Below are positions 45,870-56,649 of a stretch of DNA of 64,000 nucleotides, piece after piece. A program made the position numbers and the translations under genes. Source of the stretch: Artemia franciscana. Lineage: Eukaryota; Arthropoda; Branchiopoda; Anostraca; Artemiidae. The notes under the pieces are model-generated. The model did not search any database, had not been told where the DNA came from, and was given only the letters and a program-made list of their open reading frames with translations. The stretch spans positions 42,980,241-43,044,240 of the forward strand of contig NC_088867.1 of assembly GCF_032884065.1 (NCBI RefSeq), read 5' to 3'. Position 1 is the first letter of the stretch. The number at the start of each line of letters is the position of its first letter.

Positions 45870-46640
45870 ATTTACAACTTTTATATAGCCAATTTACTGT
45901 GTTTGGATTGTATGACTAAGTCATTAATTAACAAAATGTGCAGAACAGAGCTTTATTGTCGGTAGATTAACCATTAGTGATTGGAATTGCTATTACTTAT
46001 TGCAAATCCTATTAATGATCGGAAGTCCTATTAATTTACTAAAATTCCTCTACATTATCAAAGTTTCATTAAAGACAGGTAATTTATTATCCTAAATCAG
46101 AAGAATTGTGACACCTAATCACAGAGCTGAGAAATTAATCAGAAAGGAAACGATAAAATAAAAGGAACATAAGTTAGAGTGAATACCGAAGCCAAAATTA
46201 AAAATGGAAATAATTCGCTGCTACTGCTCCTTAGCGACATTCCGATTTTCCAGAACCGACAGTTTACATTAAAACTTTTTAACTCAAGGCATGTTTCACA
46301 TTAAAAGGTTCCCATAATGCATTAGGTAATTTTATTTTGATGTCACTTTTTGATATTTAATTTATTTGTCAAACAACTCGAGGAAACCTACCGTTCAACT
46401 ATATGCCGTATGTCAAAACTCTCGGAAAGATTTAGTGACACCATACTTCATTATCTACCCTTTAAACTTGAGAAATTCGTATATACATTAATGATTAAGA
46501 AACAGAAGAAGTACAATATCAATTAGTTAATTGGTACTACCTGTTTAACTGTAGTTCTAACCATGTGAAGCAGAGACGGTCAACTACTCGTTAGCACAAG
46601 AGGCTAAAGTAACACATTCGCTAGTTCAAAGTGGATTTTA
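45870..46640. other. Intron sequence, no gene seen
   Basis: AT-rich, free of the abundant repeats. I searched it for an exon between D and E; the phases do not need one. Confidence 0.4.
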
Positions 46641-46644
46641 TTAG

Positions 46645-46930
46645 TTACGAAAGTGGAAACTGGGGCCAATATTGGCAAAAAAACATTAGCGTCATCTAGC
46701 GTTTGACGATACTAGCATTTTTTAAAGGTTTACCATCGTTTCTCTGTCGGAAACTGAGATCAGACACTTGTTACTACACTAATTTTACCAACTACACGAA
46801 TTAAATTAATTGTTCTTATTATTACACTGAAAAAATACCAAGCGTAGCTAAACGCTAGATGTCGTTGAGGGTGTTTTTGTCGATACTAGCACCAGTTCCC
46901 ACTCTTGTAAGTTACCCATACTCTTTGGTC
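46645..46930 (+). mobile_element. TIR element (family F), complete
   Basis: Left end ACGAAAGTGGAAACTGGGGC then CAATATTGGCAAAAAAACAT and CATCTAGCGTTTGACGATAC. The right end, on the other strand, is CAAGAGTGGGAACTGGTGCT then AGTATCGACAAAAACACC and CATCTAGCGTTTAGCTACGC. Arms are about 65 bp. It is followed by TTACCCATACTCTTTGGTCC, which also follows the 24.2 kb copy, so the element may extend about 25 bp further. Confidence 0.82.
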
Positions 46931-47539
46931 CCCGGAGAGACCCAAATTTATTTTGTAATTGCTAAAATTCAAAGCTTACTACAAAAAAATTAATGTTGTC
47001 TTTATTTACAGTTCACTACCATGATCTTTTTTATTGCCATACAATTAAGTTACAATATAGACTAAAGCAGATAGTTACAACTGATTGAGATTTATCATAA
47101 TTAGTTGGAATCGACTCCATCTAAATGTAAAGATCAACTAAATGCCAGTTTTAATAGAGATTGACAACCTACTACCAATTGAGGACTGAGTTTACTCGAC
47201 ACCTTGTTTACTTTATGTTTTTGCTTTAACAAAATATTCGTAGATTTGGATTTTTTACATACCAATATAAATACGTACATAATATTTTTGTATGCCTTAA
47301 TAATGGGTCACCGCTATACTCCTTGCAGCACTAGTGGTTATTAGGATTTTACATCCCTTAAGGTCAAACCGGAGAGCCCTAAAGCTGTTTTAGTCTTTCC
47401 TAGTTGTTTGTTGTTGTTTCTGTTGCGAAGTTGTTTGCTGTTGATGCCCTAAATTGTTTGTTGTGTTTCCGTTAGTTGAAAAGAATTTTCTGATAAATTA
47501 GAAGGAAAAAGTTACAACAGTAACTTTGGATAAGGGTGA

Positions 47540-47990
47540 GATTTTACTGTTCATAACCCGATCAGACTTCACATTACATTTTTAATTTATCAAACAGCCA
47601 AAAGTGGGTAGAACAAGAATATATTGAAGAGCCATGTATCCTTCCAACTTGAGCGGTAGAGGGTTTATCATACAAGTACCAATAAAAGATCTACCATTTT
47701 ACTACTTATTTTACATTCGCTTTGTTTATCATATTCGTGTTTCTGACAATGCAAGTAAAATAGATTTCAATCAATATAAGATTTCATTTTGGATTTAAGC
47801 ATCCCGTTTCGTTTCAAAATTTTAAATTCCCCCCCCCTCTCACAGAGTTTTTATTTCACAATATCTACTAGTTAATTTGTGCTACTTTACTGTTCATGAC
47901 CCAATCAGATTTAAATTTCATTTTTAATTTTTCAAACAGCAAAAAGTCGGTAGAACAGGAAGATATTGAAGAGCCATGGATATTAAGGTT
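47540..47990 (+). repeat. Direct repeat, ~100 bp copies 340 bp apart
   Basis: TTTTACTGTTCATAACCCGA then AGTGGGTAGAACAAGAATAT and TGAAGAGCCATG (47,545-47,645) recurs as TTTACTGTTCATGACCCAAT, AGTCGGTAGAACAGGAAGAT and TGAAGAGCCATG (47,890-47,985). Confidence 0.8.
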
Positions 47991-48276
47991 GCGCTGGCAT
48001 CTTCCTTCTTAAGTAATAAAAGTGTATTTCAAAATACCTTAGCTTGTGGTACCAGGTAACTGAAAGTTCACTACTGTAGCCTTTTCATATTTGTGGTAGA
48101 AGTTGATTGTTAATATTGTTTTGTTTTATATAAGTTGTAATTACTTAGTTAATAAGATGATTATTATATTTAAGGTTATGTTTTTCAATTCTAAGCCGAT
48201 AGCAATCAGCCTTTAATGAGCCGTACTTTTAAATATATACTTCACAGCCCCAAGCCAACAACACAAATTGACTTAC

Positions 48277-48511
48277 CACCGGTGAAAGAGCGTCAAGGGT
48301 TCGGCTAATCTTAGAGAACCATTTGTAAGCTTCTTCTGAACTGGAAGCGGCCAAAATTAACACGGTTTTACTTTGATACCAAAGTTCAATTGTGTTTGGG
48401 CGATAATTTGCATTTGATCCAAGAGTCACGCGCATTCCTGATTCTCGAAGTGGGATATCCCATTTGGCGTGAGGAGATTTAGCTGCTGTGAAGCACTGAA
48501 GCACTCTCCCT
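48277..48511 (-). CDS. Exon D of the PH-domain gene (body of the PH domain)
   Basis: 235 bp: one base completing the Arg codon from exon C, then 78 codons (phase 2 in, 0 out). The acceptor is CTTTATCTTTTGAAG and the donor GTG|GTAAGT. The peptide includes GRVLQCFTAAKSPHAKWDIPL, then RVTLGSNANYRPNTIELWYQ, VLILAASSSEEAYKWFSKIS and LDALSPV. It has the typical PH layout: strands from Arg-Gly-Arg-Val, an IPL strand, a strand pair, then a C-terminal amphipathic helix with a Trp (AYKWFSKI) at the usual invariant position. This is the clearest coding exon in the window. I see no in-frame stop or frameshift. Confidence 0.85.
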
Positions 48512-48879
48512 CTTCAAAAGATAAAGAAAAGAGGCTATTAGTGAAATAAACAGGGTTTTAGAAATATTTTACATACCAATAAAAGATAACAACATTATGA
48601 AAAAACTATGAAAAAGTGGATAGCGTTGTCTACGTTATCAAAAGACCAGGGACAATATACACAAAAATGTTTACAAAATAAGTAAATCTCCAGCAAAACA
48701 AATTACAAAGCACATAAAAGACGGAGTTTAAAGAAAAAAAAACTAATTAAAGAAAGGTAACAGTGGAAAGGCCGGCTTATCGTTTACTCAGGGAATTATA
48801 CTGTGCTAAGTGAACGAAAAACTTAAAAGCCCTTAATTCGATTTTCAGTCTACTTCTCCTTTCCTCTTGTTTTCGGAAA

Positions 48880-49175
48880 CACTTTCAATGAAATTGTCGT
48901 TTTATTGTTATTGTTGATGGATTATATACAAATAACTTAAACACATATACTTTTTCTTCGTTCTCAGCATGTATCTATACATATATCGGCTCGAGTTATT
49001 GTCGTTGGATTACAGCATGGATTATAATGAAAACACTTTCAATGGCATTCTCATTTGTTGTTATTATTGTTGGATTATATACAAAATAACTTAAACACAT
49101 ATACTTTTTCTTCATTCTAAACACGTGTCTATATATACACCTTTTCCAGTTATTATCGTTGGATTTCAACATTAA
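48880..49175 (+). repeat. Tandem duplication, ~145 bp unit, two copies
   Basis: AACACTTTCAATG-ATT, GTTGTTGATGGATTATATAC or ATTGTTGGATTATATACAAA, ATAACTTAAACACATATACT then TTTTCTTC-TTCT and TTATTGTCGTTGGATT or TTATTATCGTTGGATT appear in both copies. Confidence 0.85.
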
Positions 49176-49199
49176 AAGAATATCAGGAAACTGCAGAAT

Positions 49200-50640
49200 A
49201 ATCCCCTGTCAATATTATCCCGTGAAATCAGAAAACACCAAGCACTCCCGTAGAAAATGGTCCAGATCTTCTTCCTCCCCCTTATAAAGGGAGAAACATA
49301 CCACCTTTTAGAAATCACACTCTTTCCATCAAATATTTTTCTTCACAAATATTCACTACATCAAGAATGTACTTTCGCCACGTTACTCAGTAATTAGTTA
49401 GTTTTGAAAATCCTTTTTGTCCGTAAAAATTCAAACATTAGAAATCTCTTTATTTGAAAATATGGTACTTGTAAAATAGACGCCCTACCTAGTGTTCTTC
49501 TAATATGTTTCTCTGACTTCCAATCCTAATGAAATATACAAAAGTAAAATAAAATATAATATTTTAGAAACAAATTTGGGTTATATACTTGGACATTATG
49601 GAATAGGGGGGGTGGAGGTAAAGTATAACGTGTCTGCATGCCTAATGTATTAGGTACAATTATTGTGCATATTATGTAGTAAAGATTGTTTTCTAACTTC
49701 ACACTGTTCAAATATTTTACCCCCTCCCCCCCTAATGTGTAAATATATAGCCTAAATTATATATTTTCCATCTATTTTGTCACTTCTCTATATCTTTTCT
49801 CACGCTAAGCTGAAAGGAACTAACGGAAAACACCGGTTCTATAATGCGTCACTAGATGAACAACTTGAGTGGTAGGGCGTATATCTTACAAGTGCCAAAA
49901 CGATAATTTCAAAGGCTAAACCTTATTAAACTGTTTGGTTCTTTGTATTTTTAGCCTATTTTTTGCTGAGCTTTTACCCATGTTTCTACACTACTACCAA
50001 AACTGTCATAACCGCATATAGAGGTACTTTTTTATTATAAGTTGAGTTCCCAATTTTATTTTTTATTTTTAATGTACACATTGCCATTTGTACCTTACAC
50101 CATTCAATACCACTTCCACTACGCATTTATACCACTCAATCAGATTTCACTGTCACTGTCCTTGGTACTCTGAGCTCATCTAGGATCCTTTAACTTCATG
50201 AGCTGTCACTAGGCAATGGGTAAATAGGTTTTAATCAGGATGTTTAGATTTCCACAAGAGTTCTATGCTTCTTTTTCCATGTCTCTCATTATGTCGAGGG
50301 GGAGTCAAGAGGGTGATTTGGGTGGACGTGCCTCCTCATACCATGGGGTCAAAATTTACACTCTGATACAACGAAAAATACCAACGGAGGAATCTAAGTT
50401 TCATTAGTGCCCCTCCCTCAAACATTATTTCTGTGTCGACCCCAAGAGACGATTCAAATTTCCAGTTAGAGCTGGTGAAAACTCCGCTAAAGATAGTGGA
50501 AATCTCCACTGCTCCCAGCTCCCAAAATTATCTGCAAGGGAGTTTTAGCGAAATAAATAAATATATTCATTATGAAGGTAATAAAAATTATCTATCTTGA
50601 AAATATTCAGATTAAAAGAAAAACAATAATTAACAAAAGG
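49200..50640. other. Intron sequence, no gene seen
   Basis: AT-rich. A short tRNA-D-arm-like word (TTGAGTGGTAGGGCGTATAT) near 49,866 also occurs near 47,650 (TTGAGCGGTAGAGGGTTTAT). This may be an old SINE scrap, but no B box is seen. Confidence 0.4.
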
Positions 50641-50655
50641 AAATAAAAAGTTTAC

Positions 50656-50813
50656 CGCAGAACAAAAAATCCTGATACCCATCTAATCACTTTTTCTTTA
50701 TGTAGTCGACAATACATCATATGTCCGCTTGCAGTTTCATCAGACACGTCTAACTGAAACGCCCCTCCACCGTCAACATCTCGCAATATAAAGGAGGCAA
50801 ATATATTGCCTTT
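50656..50813 (-). CDS. Exon C of the PH-domain gene (start of the PH domain)
   Basis: 158 bp, 52 codons plus two bases (phase 0 in, 2 out). The acceptor is TTATTTTCTAG and the donor CTGCG|GTAAAC. The peptide runs from KGNIFASFILRDVDGGG through LDVSDETASGHMMYCRLHKE to VIRWVSGFFVL. The end matches the first strands of a PH domain, where a Trp or Lys and a turn precede a 'FFVLRGR' strand. The split codon (CG|A, Arg) joins exactly to exon D. PH domains usually bind phosphoinositides or proteins at membranes; no specificity can be read here. Confidence 0.78.
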
Positions 50814-50829
50814 CTAGAAAATAAAATTT

Positions 50830-52700
50830 GTAATTTCTTGATCAATATATAAATGGGTATAGTTAATACAAATATATTTCAATGACAGAAAAAATAAATA
50901 AAAACAGCATTTTAAATCATTACAATATACATTGATCATTTTTTTTGTCAATCATTTTTGACAATTATAGCTAGTATCTTCTTGAGCCTTTACCTACATG
51001 ACTTCAGGATCAATTCATATAAAATTAAAAACCTTTCAACTATCATGTACATAAGGGGGCTGTCACCCTTCCATCCACAATCTATGTGCTACAATCTCCA
51101 TGAATAGAACAGAGTGCGAATGTGTCACTTTCTGCTCTTATTTGAAAGAAAATACTTCTTTTGATGGTCATTCCTTTAATTTAATGTTTCATTTGATATC
51201 ATATTTAAAGTCGTCCAAATACAAGGAGAGCTTCAAGAATGACAGGACCCATCTGGGCATATTCGCTGTTATCAATAAAACACAATTATTTTAAATATGG
51301 GATGACTACCACACATATTCTCCCCCCCATTTATTTAGTTCTAAGTTTCCAATAATTAATCGATGGACACTTATCAACCCTATGCAAATAAACTTACGAG
51401 TGAAATCTTCTATGCTACATTCGAACAATTTCCACAATAATAGGGAAGTTGTCATAACTTTGGAATTCATATTGCAGTCTTAGTTCAAATTTATTCTATA
51501 AATGTATGAGACCTGGGTTGACAATGCTAATCCCTCTCTAAGGCCGGATTCAAATCTTAGGCGCGCATAGGCCCAAGCAATTTTTTTCGAGGAGACACAA
51601 AGATTTACAGGGAAATCCCGGAAAGTTCGGGGGATAGTAGAGGCCCTGAACATAAGGCAACTGATGAGTGATGAGCCAAAAGTAATGCAAGAGAGAGTTG
51701 ATACCGAGCCCTCAGCTGCCACCCATAGGGGACATCTGACAGCTTAAAAGCAGCTACGGAATTGATGTCTTGTTTTAAAATCACTTTTCAGTGGATAGAC
51801 AACACAGCAGCTTAGTGTAGCTGGCTCTTTGACGGTAAATCCCATCAGGCCAGTTTTTGTTATGAAAAACAAAATCGCTCAGTGTTTTTTTGTTGTTTTT
51901 TTTTGCACCCCTCGGTAATGTACATCCCTAGGCCTGGGCCTAGCGGGCTTATGCGTAAATGCTGACCTGCCCCTCTCCCTATTTAGTGATATGGAGAATT
52001 TGACCTACCATACAGCCTAAAATTACTTTTTTTGAGACATTCCCCCTCCCCTAGTTTCCCATAAAAAGATGCTCTGGAATCCATCATTTTCTCCAGCTTC
52101 AAATTCAATCACCCACCAAGACAGAATTCTGCTTGCATGGATAGGTTGAGGCTCTTTGAAAAAACCCTGTTCGTAAGGGCTGCCTCTCTCCCTCCCACAA
52201 TCTCACCTTTGTGCAGGTAAGAATAGAAATGTAATCTCTTAATTTACACTGCAGTCACCATATTGGATTTTAAGTCCCAGTACACTTCGCTAAATGAAGG
52301 CATTTTAGAAGGTAGATGCCCCCACCCCCTCATCGATATTGATCTGAAGAACATCTCACATAAAATTTAGAAAATTTAAGCCCAAAATTCTTTAGAAGCT
52401 TCATCACTCATCAGCCCTCCGTATCAGATTCCACTGACCTGCCCTTAATACTTAGTATGCAGCAATGCAATACTTGAGATAATTTAATGAAGCGTCAAAT
52501 GATATAACTCAATCAAATGAAAACCCTTCTCACAAATAGCTGTCAATAATAACCGTCCATTTGGTATGGCCTGGATTTGAGTCTTATAACTTTAAACTGT
52601 GAGGCTATATAAACGGAATCCGAATAAACTCAGATTTTCCTAACATATCATTTGTCATTTGTAGGTGGTTTGATGCAAAAAGAAAAGAAAACAAAAAGCG
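50830..52700. other. Intron sequence; no gene seen
   Basis: No exon-like segment with fitting phase (C and B join directly). The 51,480-51,722 minus frame includes SLISCLMFRASTIPRTFRDF and may be a dispersed-repeat remnant, unassigned. Confidence 0.4.
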
Positions 52701-52714
52701 AGTTGAAGGGATAG

Positions 52715-53160
52715 TATGTGAAGTAGCATTGAAGAGTGTCAAGCACTAATTCAGTTGCACCAAACTGATTCATTTCCTGAAAATTAGAAATATACACGAC
52801 AAATTCGGATGGTTTCGATTAACAGAATGAAAAGGTTTTTTTGTGAAGTGGCATTGAATAGTGTCAAGCAATTATACAGCTGGAAAAAACTACCTAATTT
52901 TCTGTAACTTAGAAACATGTACGAGAAATTTGGATGGTTTCGATTCGCAGAAGAAAAAGTAGTTTTTTGTGAAGTAGTATTGAACAATATCAAGCAATCG
53001 ATTAGCTGCACCAAATTGCGTCATGTTTCCTATAGTTTAGAAATAAGAACAGCAAATTTTCAGATGGTTTTGATTCACAAAAAAGAAGGTTTTTAGTTTT
53101 TTGTGTGAAGAAGTATTGACGAGTATCAAGCAATCATTCAGTTGCATCAAATTGATTTGA
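52715..53160 (+). repeat. Tandem array, ~125 bp unit (left part)
   Basis: TTAGAAA-ATG-ACG, AAATTCGGATGGTTTCGATT, TTTTTTTGTGAAGT-G-ATTGAA and GTGTCAAGCAAT-A-TCAG occur about every 125 bp: near 52,785, 52,910 and 53,037. It continues at 53,935-54,260 after an insertion. Confidence 0.85.
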
Positions 53161-53934
53161 CTTTGACATGACTTAACTTTATTAACCAAACACAATATAC
53201 ACAACATTAGTACAAAGGAGACAGAGAGGCAACTCGTAAGTCTCCTTTATTAATAAAGAAAAAAATTGCACTTCAATAACTCTCAAAGAGCACATAGGGA
53301 GAATGGAAGGAGAAAGAAAGAAAAAAAGAAGAAAAAAAAAACAAGACAAATATTGACTCACGGAGAACGGGAAGGGATTTACAAAACAATTATAAATAAG
53401 TCAATAATGCATTCAATTCCTGCTACTTTAGGCGGAAAGAATCATCTCTTTTAATTTCTTTTTATATATATATAGAGTGATGGTGATTCACTTGCTATAT
53501 CAAATAGCTTATAGTCAGCTAATGCAGCTATCAAAGTGCAGCTAGCTGATATTTGTTGGAAATATAGAGTGATATATAGAGTGATGGTGATTCACTTGGT
53601 ATATCAAATAGCTCATAGTCAGCTAATGCAGCTATCAAAGTGCAGCTAGCTGATATTTGTTGGAAATATAGAGTGATGGTGATTCACTTGGTATATCAAA
53701 TAGCTTATAGTCAGCTAATGCAGCTATCAAAGTGCAGCTAGCTGATATTTGTTGGAAATCTGGGGAAGTTGATATCTCCAGAATCAGTCTTGATCTCTCA
53801 TTTTTAACAAACGGGAAAAGGTGCTTATTTGTTAAATGTTTATCCTTTTTTTCAACCAAAACTTTCATGCTATGGAAAAAATTATCACTACGTTGAATGT
53901 TTAAAAACCATATGCCCAAATTAAGGTGATTCAT
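53161..53934. mobile_element. Insertion within the 125 bp array, contains a 92 bp triplication
   Basis: The array is interrupted by about 770 bp that is unrelated to it. The left end has the same 27 bases as 6,926-6,953 (TACAAAGGAGACAGAGAGGC…), suggesting a dispersed element terminus. The right part has a 99-codon minus frame (MNHLNLGIWFLNIQRSD…, ERSRLILEISTSPDFQQI, SASCTLIAALADYKLFDIPS). I do not recognise the protein. Confidence 0.6.
53470..53760. repeat. 92 bp unit, three nearly identical copies
   Basis: ATAGAGTGATGGTGATTCAC then TTG-TATATCAAATAGCT-A, TAGTCAGCTAATGCAGCTAT, CAAAGTGCAGCTAGCTGATA and TTTGTTGGAA. Copies begin near 53,473, 53,577 and 53,668, with one extra 12 bp between the first two. 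Only two or three base differences distinguish the copies. Confidence 0.95.
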
Positions 53935-54265
53935 TTTCTGTGACTTAGAAATATGTATAGTAAATTTGGATGGTTTTGATTAACAGAAGAAAAAAGAGTT
54001 TTTGTGAAGTTTTTATGTGAAGTGGCAATAAACAATGTCAAGCAATAACTTAACTTCTTCAAATTGCTTTATTTTCTGTAACTTAGAAACATGTGCAGAA
54101 AATTCGGATGGTCTTGATTCACAGAAGACAAAAGATTTTGTTAAATAATATTGAACAGTATCAAGCAATCATTCAGCTGCACCAAATTATTTCATTTTCT
54201 GTAACTTAGAAATATGTACGGCAAATTCAGATGGTTTCGATTCACAGAAGAAAAAAAATTCAAAT
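53935..54265 (+). repeat. Tandem array, ~125-135 bp unit (right part)
   Basis: Continuation of the array at 52,715: units near 53,945, 54,083 and 54,205 with GTAAATTTGGATGGTTTTGA, GAAAATTCGGATGGTCTTGA and GGCAAATTCAGATGGTTTCG. Confidence 0.85.
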
Positions 54266-54729
54266 GATCATGTGTCACTATTCCGTTTCAACGTAAAAAA
54301 GAAATAAAAAAATTGTCATATTCGGTGAGATAACAAAAGGAGCATACACAGAAGGAAAACTTTGTTAGACTTTGAAATAAATAGAGTTCCAGCCCCCCTC
54401 CCTTTCTTCCTTAGAATCTCTTTAAAATTCACGATGTTTCGAATGGTTTTCGATAATTTTCATGCGATTCATCCGATTTCCACATTATTTTTCTTTTACC
54501 CCTCACCTAAATGGTGTCCGATAAAATAGGTTCCTTTGTGCGTAACTTGTGGGATTTAAGGTTTAAGCTCAAAAGGCTTCTATACACACTTAAAACAATG
54601 GTGACATTAGGTTTTAACAACGCTCTTTTTAGTTCTTATCAGATCTCGACGTCTATTTTTCTCAAAAATTGAACCCCTCCTTGGATTCATTAATTGATTC
54701 CGACAAAAAAAAGAGAAATAGGAACTCAC

Positions 54730-54894
54730 CAACAGCTCATAATTAGGAGAACGAATAATAGTGTCTATTAAGCCAAAATTTCTTCTTAAATGCTCAACAG
54801 ATGATACGATTGACAAACACAGTTCATGATCAGGTACTAGCAACGACATTAAACAATTTCCATTTATGTCAATTCGTGTGTAATTGCATGAAAT
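54730..54894 (-). CDS. Exon B of the PH-domain gene
   Basis: 165 bp, 55 codons, phase 0 in and out. The acceptor is TTTTCTTTTTAG and the donor TTG|GTGAGT, close to the metazoan consensus. The peptide begins ISCNYTRIDINGN and includes LLVPDHELCLSIVSSVEHL and GLIDTIIRSPNYELL. It reads as a helix-strand globular segment with no transposon similarity that I recognise. It lies in a roughly 12 kb stretch between exons A and C that is otherwise family A and B repeats and Penelope debris. Confidence 0.75.
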
Positions 54895-54934
54895 CTAAAA
54901 AGAAAATATCAACAAAATCAAATTAGGATATCAA

Positions 54935-55215
54935 ACAGTTCGTGGTAACGATCTGTAGTAAGGAGCGACCCGGCTCAATAGTAAACGAAACTCTAAAAAA
55001 CGGAATTTTGATGCTAAAAGATACATCAAAAGAATCGGATTTTCATACTGATTTTAAATATATAAGTTTCATCAAATTTAATCTTTGTCATCAAAAGTTA
55101 AGAGCCTAAGAAAATTTGCCTCATTTTGGAAAATAGAGGACCTATTTTGACCCTCTATAAGTCATAGAATCTTAACGAAAACATCCATCGCATTCAGCGT
55201 ATCAGAAAACCCTAA
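54935..55215 (+). repeat. Family B repeat, 3'-truncated copy
   Basis: CAGTTCGTGGTAACGATCTG, GTAAGGAGCGACCCGGCTCA and AAATATATAAGTTTCATCAA, ending near GCGTATCAGAAAACCCTA. It lies only about 40 bp upstream of exon B's acceptor on the minus strand, so the intron side of that splice site is repeat DNA. Confidence 0.85.
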
Positions 55216-55439
55216 TATTAATGTAAATCTGCGTTTATACTAACGAGAACCATAACAATTAAACAAATATAAATTTTAAAATAGCGAATCTGTAATTATA
55301 AACTATGGATGCTAGCTGAATGCCAAATTAGATACTTTTGCATTATGGAGAGTACTGAAATTTTTTTAAAGCAGACAGATTGATTTTGTTCTTGAACTTT
55401 TTCTCATTTCTTATTAGAAAAAAAAGTATCAAGGCCTGG

Positions 55440-55560
55440 TTACCTAGTTGTATATTGAATTAATTATAGCGTTAGATGGCGTTAGTTATTCTTCATTTTC
55501 AGAGACTAGTTGCCTCTCATCGACTTCCCATAATCTTTGGGCAGTTACTAAAACTATTAT
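55440..55560 (-). mobile_element. TIR element (family F), right half scrap
   Basis: AGCGTTAGATGGCGTTAGTT then AGAGACTAGTTGCCTCTCAT and CCATAATCTTTGGGC match the right half of the 24.2 and 46.65 kb copies. Confidence 0.55.
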
Positions 55561-55564
55561 TGTA

Positions 55565-56640
55565 GCAGGTAATATAAGAAAATAATAACAAAAAAAAACG
55601 TCTTTGTGCAACTTAACAAAAGCAAAGTGAATTTATTCTTTTTCGAAATATTTCTGTCTTTTATTATGTAAACCTTCTTTTCATTCTTCCCTTTTTTTGT
55701 TCTTAATTTTATCATTAAAATCTTTAACACCCATCTTTATTATCGTTAATTTGATCTATAAATTTAAGATTGATTAAAAAAAAAAATAATACTTAGTTGT
55801 TTCTTCTTTATTATCACTGACAGTTCCAGCTAACCATTCAAATTTTGGAATAAAGGTCAAACCCTCCCATAGTGCTTAGCTTGATCTTCTTTGACGCAAC
55901 AAGGTTTCGGCAATTCATTGTGAAACACAAATTTTCTTTTTATACCTTTGTATTTTTATTTAATTTCATCGTCAAAAACTTGGATATCTTTATTATCTTA
56001 AAATTCATCAATAATTTTAATATTAATCTAAAACAACTTTATTATTCTTTTTTAATCCCAAAAGATCATTGAAAATTCAAGCAAATTTCAATTCAAATTT
56101 CTTGAAAGGTCAAATATGCAAAAAGCTTAGTTTAGTCTTCACTGACAACATTGCAGCGAACAATCACTGACAACATTGCCGCGATTTAGACTAATCTGTT
56201 ATCAAAGGGACGAAATCAATTGCTACAAAAAAGGGTGAATGTCAAAAGAGGGTTAAATTTGACAGTGTAGCCAATCGTCTTGAAGAAAATCTATTATACA
56301 AGTACTACTTACCATAAATATCAGTAACTACCATAAATGACATAATCAGTAAATCAATCAAAAGGGATAAATACAGAGGCGGTTTTATGGGAAGGACAGA
56401 GGGGGCACTTGCTCCGGGCTCAGACATTTTAGGAGCGCAAAATCCAAAAAAATAATCTAAAGGTTTTAATTATTTTGTAAACTTTGAAATTTCATGTCTA
56501 TTAAAAGAAAGTAGAGGGTGCAGTTAATAAATGAAAATAATTAATAAATAATTAATTAATTAATAAAATATATTGAAAAATAAAAATAATTAAATAATAA
56601 CAACTAAATAATTAAATAATGGATATAAAATATATTCGCT
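55565..56640. other. AT-rich, no gene seen
   Basis: TTAAT and AATAAT words at 56,530-56,640. The 55,872-56,072 frame is AT-rich and unlikely to be coding. Confidence 0.4.
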
Positions 56641-56649
56641 AATATATAA

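Noticed and set aside
47645..49900. tRNA D-arm-like words TTGAGCGGTAGAG and TTGAGTGGTAGGG as SINE heads
   Set aside because: No B box (GGTTCGA-like) at the right distance and no defined 3' tail, so too weak to call a SINE.
51480..51722. 80-codon minus frame (SSLISCLMFRASTIPRTFRD)
   Set aside because: No fitting splice sites and the phases of exons B and C leave no room for it in the gene; likely a repeat remnant.
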